From assembly GCA_041486365.1 (NCBI GenBank), contig JBGPLH010000195.1:1-6382 (forward strand): 6,382 bases of DNA, given 5' to 3'. This document shows positions 4,645 through 6,382 of this stretch, piece after piece (the first letter of the stretch is position 1; every line of letters begins with the position of its first letter). Origin of the DNA: JBGPLH01 sp041486365 [NCBI: Thermodesulfobacteriota bacterium]. Its GTDB lineage: Bacteria > JAUYMQ01. The notes beneath the pieces are model-generated. The model had not been told where the DNA came from. It searched no databases and saw nothing but the letters and a program-made list of their open reading frames with translations. The position numbers and the translations under genes were made by a program.

Positions 4645-6382
4645 CCGGAACCTCCGACACGAAGGCCCCGTGGACATCCACCGCGTGCATCCTCTGCTCG
4701 AGGAACTGCGGCATCGAAGTGCAGGTGGAGGACGGCCACCTGCGCAGGATCCGCGGCGATGAGAGCCACCCGATCTCGGAGGGCTACGTCTGCCAGAAGG
4801 CGGGCCGACTCGATCGCTACCAGAACCACGCCGACCGCCTCACGACGCCGCTGCGGCGGCGTGACGACGGCGCCTTCGAGCCGGTGGACTGGGACACGGC
4901 GATCGCGGAGATCGCCGCGAAGCTCGTCGCGATCCGCGACACACACGGCGGCCGCGCACTCGCCTACTACGGCGGCGGCGGGCAGGGAAACCACCTCGGG
5001 GGCGTCTACGGGTCGGCGCTGCGCGCGGCCATGGGGACCCGCTACCTGTACTCCGCGCTGGCGCAGGAGAAGACCGGCGACTTCTGGGTGAACGGGAAGC
5101 TCTTCGGCCATCAGACCTGCCACGTCACCGAGGACGTCGAGCACGCCGACTTCGTGATCTTCATCGGCACCAATCCCTGGCAGGCCCACGGGATCCCCAA
5201 CGCCCGCGACACGCTGCGCGCGCTGGCGAAGGACCCGAACCGCAGGATGGTGGTGGTCGATCCGCGGAGGACGGAGACCGCCGCGCTGGCGGACATTCAT
5301 TTCCAGATTCGCCCCGGGACCGATGCGTTCCTGCTGGCCGCGATGCTGGGTGTGATCGCCCAGGAGGGATTGGAGAACCGCGAGTTTCTCGACGCGCGCG
5401 TGAACGGCTTCGAGGAGCTGCGCACGATCCTGAAGGAAGTACCCGTGGCCGATTACGCGGCCCGCGCGGGCGTGGACGCGGAGCTGGTGCGCAGGACGGC
5501 GCGGGGCCTGGCGCGGGCGCGCACGGCCTGCGTGCGGGTGGATCTCGGGATCCAGCAGAGCCTCCACAGCACGCTCAACTCTTACCTCGAGAAGACGCTC
5601 TTCCTCGTGACGGGGAACTTCGCGAAGAAGGGCGGGAACAACCTCCACACCTTCCTGCTGCCGCTCGTCGGCCACTCGGACCCGCCGGGGGAGGGAAGCC
5701 GCGCCTGGACCACGGCGGTGACGGGCATGCCGGAGATCGGGAAGCTCTTCCCGCCGAACGTGCTCCCGGCGGAGATCGACACGGATCATCCGGGGCGCAT
5801 CCGGGGGCTCTTCGTGGACAGCGCCAACCCGATGATGTCGGGCGCCGACACGGAAGCGTACCGGAAAGCGTTCGCGAAGCTGGAGATGCTCGTCGTGGTC
5901 GACGTGGCCTTCACGGAGACGGCGCGGATGGCGCACTACGTGCTGCCGGCGGCCTCGCAATTCGAGAAGTGGGAGGCGACCTTCTTCAACCTCGAGTTCC
6001 CGAAGAACTTCTTCCACCTGCGCAGGCCCCTCTTCCCCCCGAGGCCAGGGACCCTGCCGGAGCCCGAGATCTACCGAAGGCTCGTCGTGGCCATGGGCGC
6101 GTTGCCGAAGCGGATGCCGCTCCTGGCCGCCGCGGCGCGGATCGATCGGCGCTGGCCGCGTCTGCGGCTGTTCCCGCTGGCGCTCCGGGCCGCGCTCTCG
6201 CGGCGCCCGGCGCTCCGGCCCCTCGCGACGATGGTGCTCTACGACACGCTCGGACGCGCGCTCCCCGACGGGGCGCAGGCAGCCGCGGTGCTCTGGTTCG
6301 CCGCGCACCAGTACGCCGGGAAGCACGCCGAAGCCGTGCGGCGCGCGGGGCTCGCGGGCGGCGGCGCGGATCTCGGCGAGGC
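4641..6382 (+). CDS. Molybdopterin-bisPGD oxidoreductase, large subunit (3' end missing)
   Basis: The frame is open for 580 codons to the window edge; full members are longer and end in a MopB C-terminal domain not seen here. There is no Tat signal, so the enzyme is probably cytoplasmic. Residues 16-51 hold the [4Fe-4S] motif C-x2-C-x3-C-x27-C (Cys16, 19, 23, 51), as in the formate dehydrogenase/DMSO reductase superfamily. Cofactor-binding segments follow: FIGTNPWQAHG (174-184), VVVDPRRTET (204-213), RPGTD (224-228), LVTGNFAKKGGNN (to 334), DSANPMM (393-399) and HYVLPAASQFEKWEATFFN (432-450). The usual metal-ligand slot, 28 residues before Asp170, reads LAQEKTGDFW (140-149), without Cys, Sec or Ser. 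After about 480 there is a basic, Leu/Ala-rich helical insert, then LYDTLGRALPDG (533-544), which fits the long oxidoreductases found in actinobacteria and deltaproteobacteria. AGGGAG (4627-4632) is the ribosome binding site. Substrate and partner subunits are unknown. Confidence 0.9.
   Translation, partial: MTGTSDTKAPWTSTACILCSRNCGIEVQVEDGHLRRIRGDESHPISEGYVCQKAGRLDRYQNHADRLTTPLRRRDDGAFEPVDWDTAIAEIAAKLVAIRDTHGGRALAYYGGGGQGNHLGGVYGSALRAAMGTRYLYSALAQEKTGDFWVNGKLFGHQTCHVTEDVEHADFVIFIGTNPWQAHGIPNARDTLRALAKDPNRRMVVVDPRRTETAALADIHFQIRPGTDAFLLAAMLGVIAQEGLENREFLDARVNGFEELRTILKEVPVADYAARAGVDAELVRRTARGLARARTACVRVDLGIQQSLHSTLNSYLEKTLFLVTGNFAKKGGNNLHTFLLPLVGHSDPPGEGSRAWTTAVTGMPEIGKLFPPNVLPAEIDTDHPGRIRGLFVDSANPMMSGADTEAYRKAFAKLEMLVVVDVAFTETARMAHYVLPAASQFEKWEATFFNLEFPKNFFHLRRPLFPPRPGTLPEPEIYRRLVVAMGALPKRMPLLAAAARIDRRWPRLRLFPLALRAALSRRPALRPLATMVLYDTLGRALPDGAQAAAVLWFAAHQYAGKHAEAVRRAGLAGGGADLGE

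Noticed and set aside
4311-6326. Long minus-strand open frame (671 codons) opposite the molybdoenzyme
   Set aside because: Its product is Arg/His/Pro-rich with no recognisable domain, while the plus strand carries a full set of molybdoenzyme motifs. It is a by-product of the high GC content.

Overview
The window is very GC-rich with strongly G/C-ending codons. It looks like chromosomal DNA of a high-GC bacterium. The orphan gene at 2343-2885 has a Sec-type signal peptide, and the enzyme set fits a metabolically versatile soil, sediment or marine lineage (a proteobacterium, Myxococcota/Binatota-like or similar). The taxon cannot be fixed from this sequence alone. No tRNA, rRNA, CRISPR array, insertion sequence or phage gene is visible.

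Layout, left to right. (1) 1-162 is the 3' end of a response-regulator receiver domain, closed by a strong hairpin terminator at 180-207. (2) 218-1264 on the minus strand is a ketopantoate-reductase-family (PanE/ApbA) dehydrogenase. (3) 1265-1411 is a compact divergent control region. Two good sigma70-type promoters face away from each other in exact mirror symmetry around a perfect 8-2-8 inverted repeat that covers the TTG of both -35 boxes. (4) 1412-2329 (+) is a short-chain dehydrogenase resembling the (3R)-hydroxyacyl-CoA dehydrogenase part of MFE-2/Hsd4-type proteins. It is followed 13 nt later by a small exported protein of unknown function (2343-2885), and a hairpin at 2917-2950 probably ends this transcript. 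(5) 3021-3866 (+) is a two-domain VOC/glyoxalase-fold protein whose metal ligands look largely lost. (6) After a hairpin region with a T5 run come a TetR/AcrR-type repressor (4036-4644) and, overlapping it by 4 nt, a molybdopterin-bisPGD oxidoreductase (4641 to the window edge, incomplete).

How the parts may work together (inference). The SDR, the VOC protein and the molybdoenzyme all belong to families often found in acyl-CoA, steroid or hydrocarbon catabolism. TetR and the molybdoenzyme form a translationally coupled pair, so the regulator probably controls its own operon. The ketopantoate-reductase-like gene and the SDR gene are likely controlled together through the shared dyad. No substrate can be assigned from the sequence.

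The most notable observations are the mirror-image divergent promoter with its dyad, the likely mis-annotated start of the panE-like gene, the absence of Cys/Sec/Ser in the metal-ligand slot of the molybdoenzyme, and the orphan secreted protein co-transcribed with the SDR.
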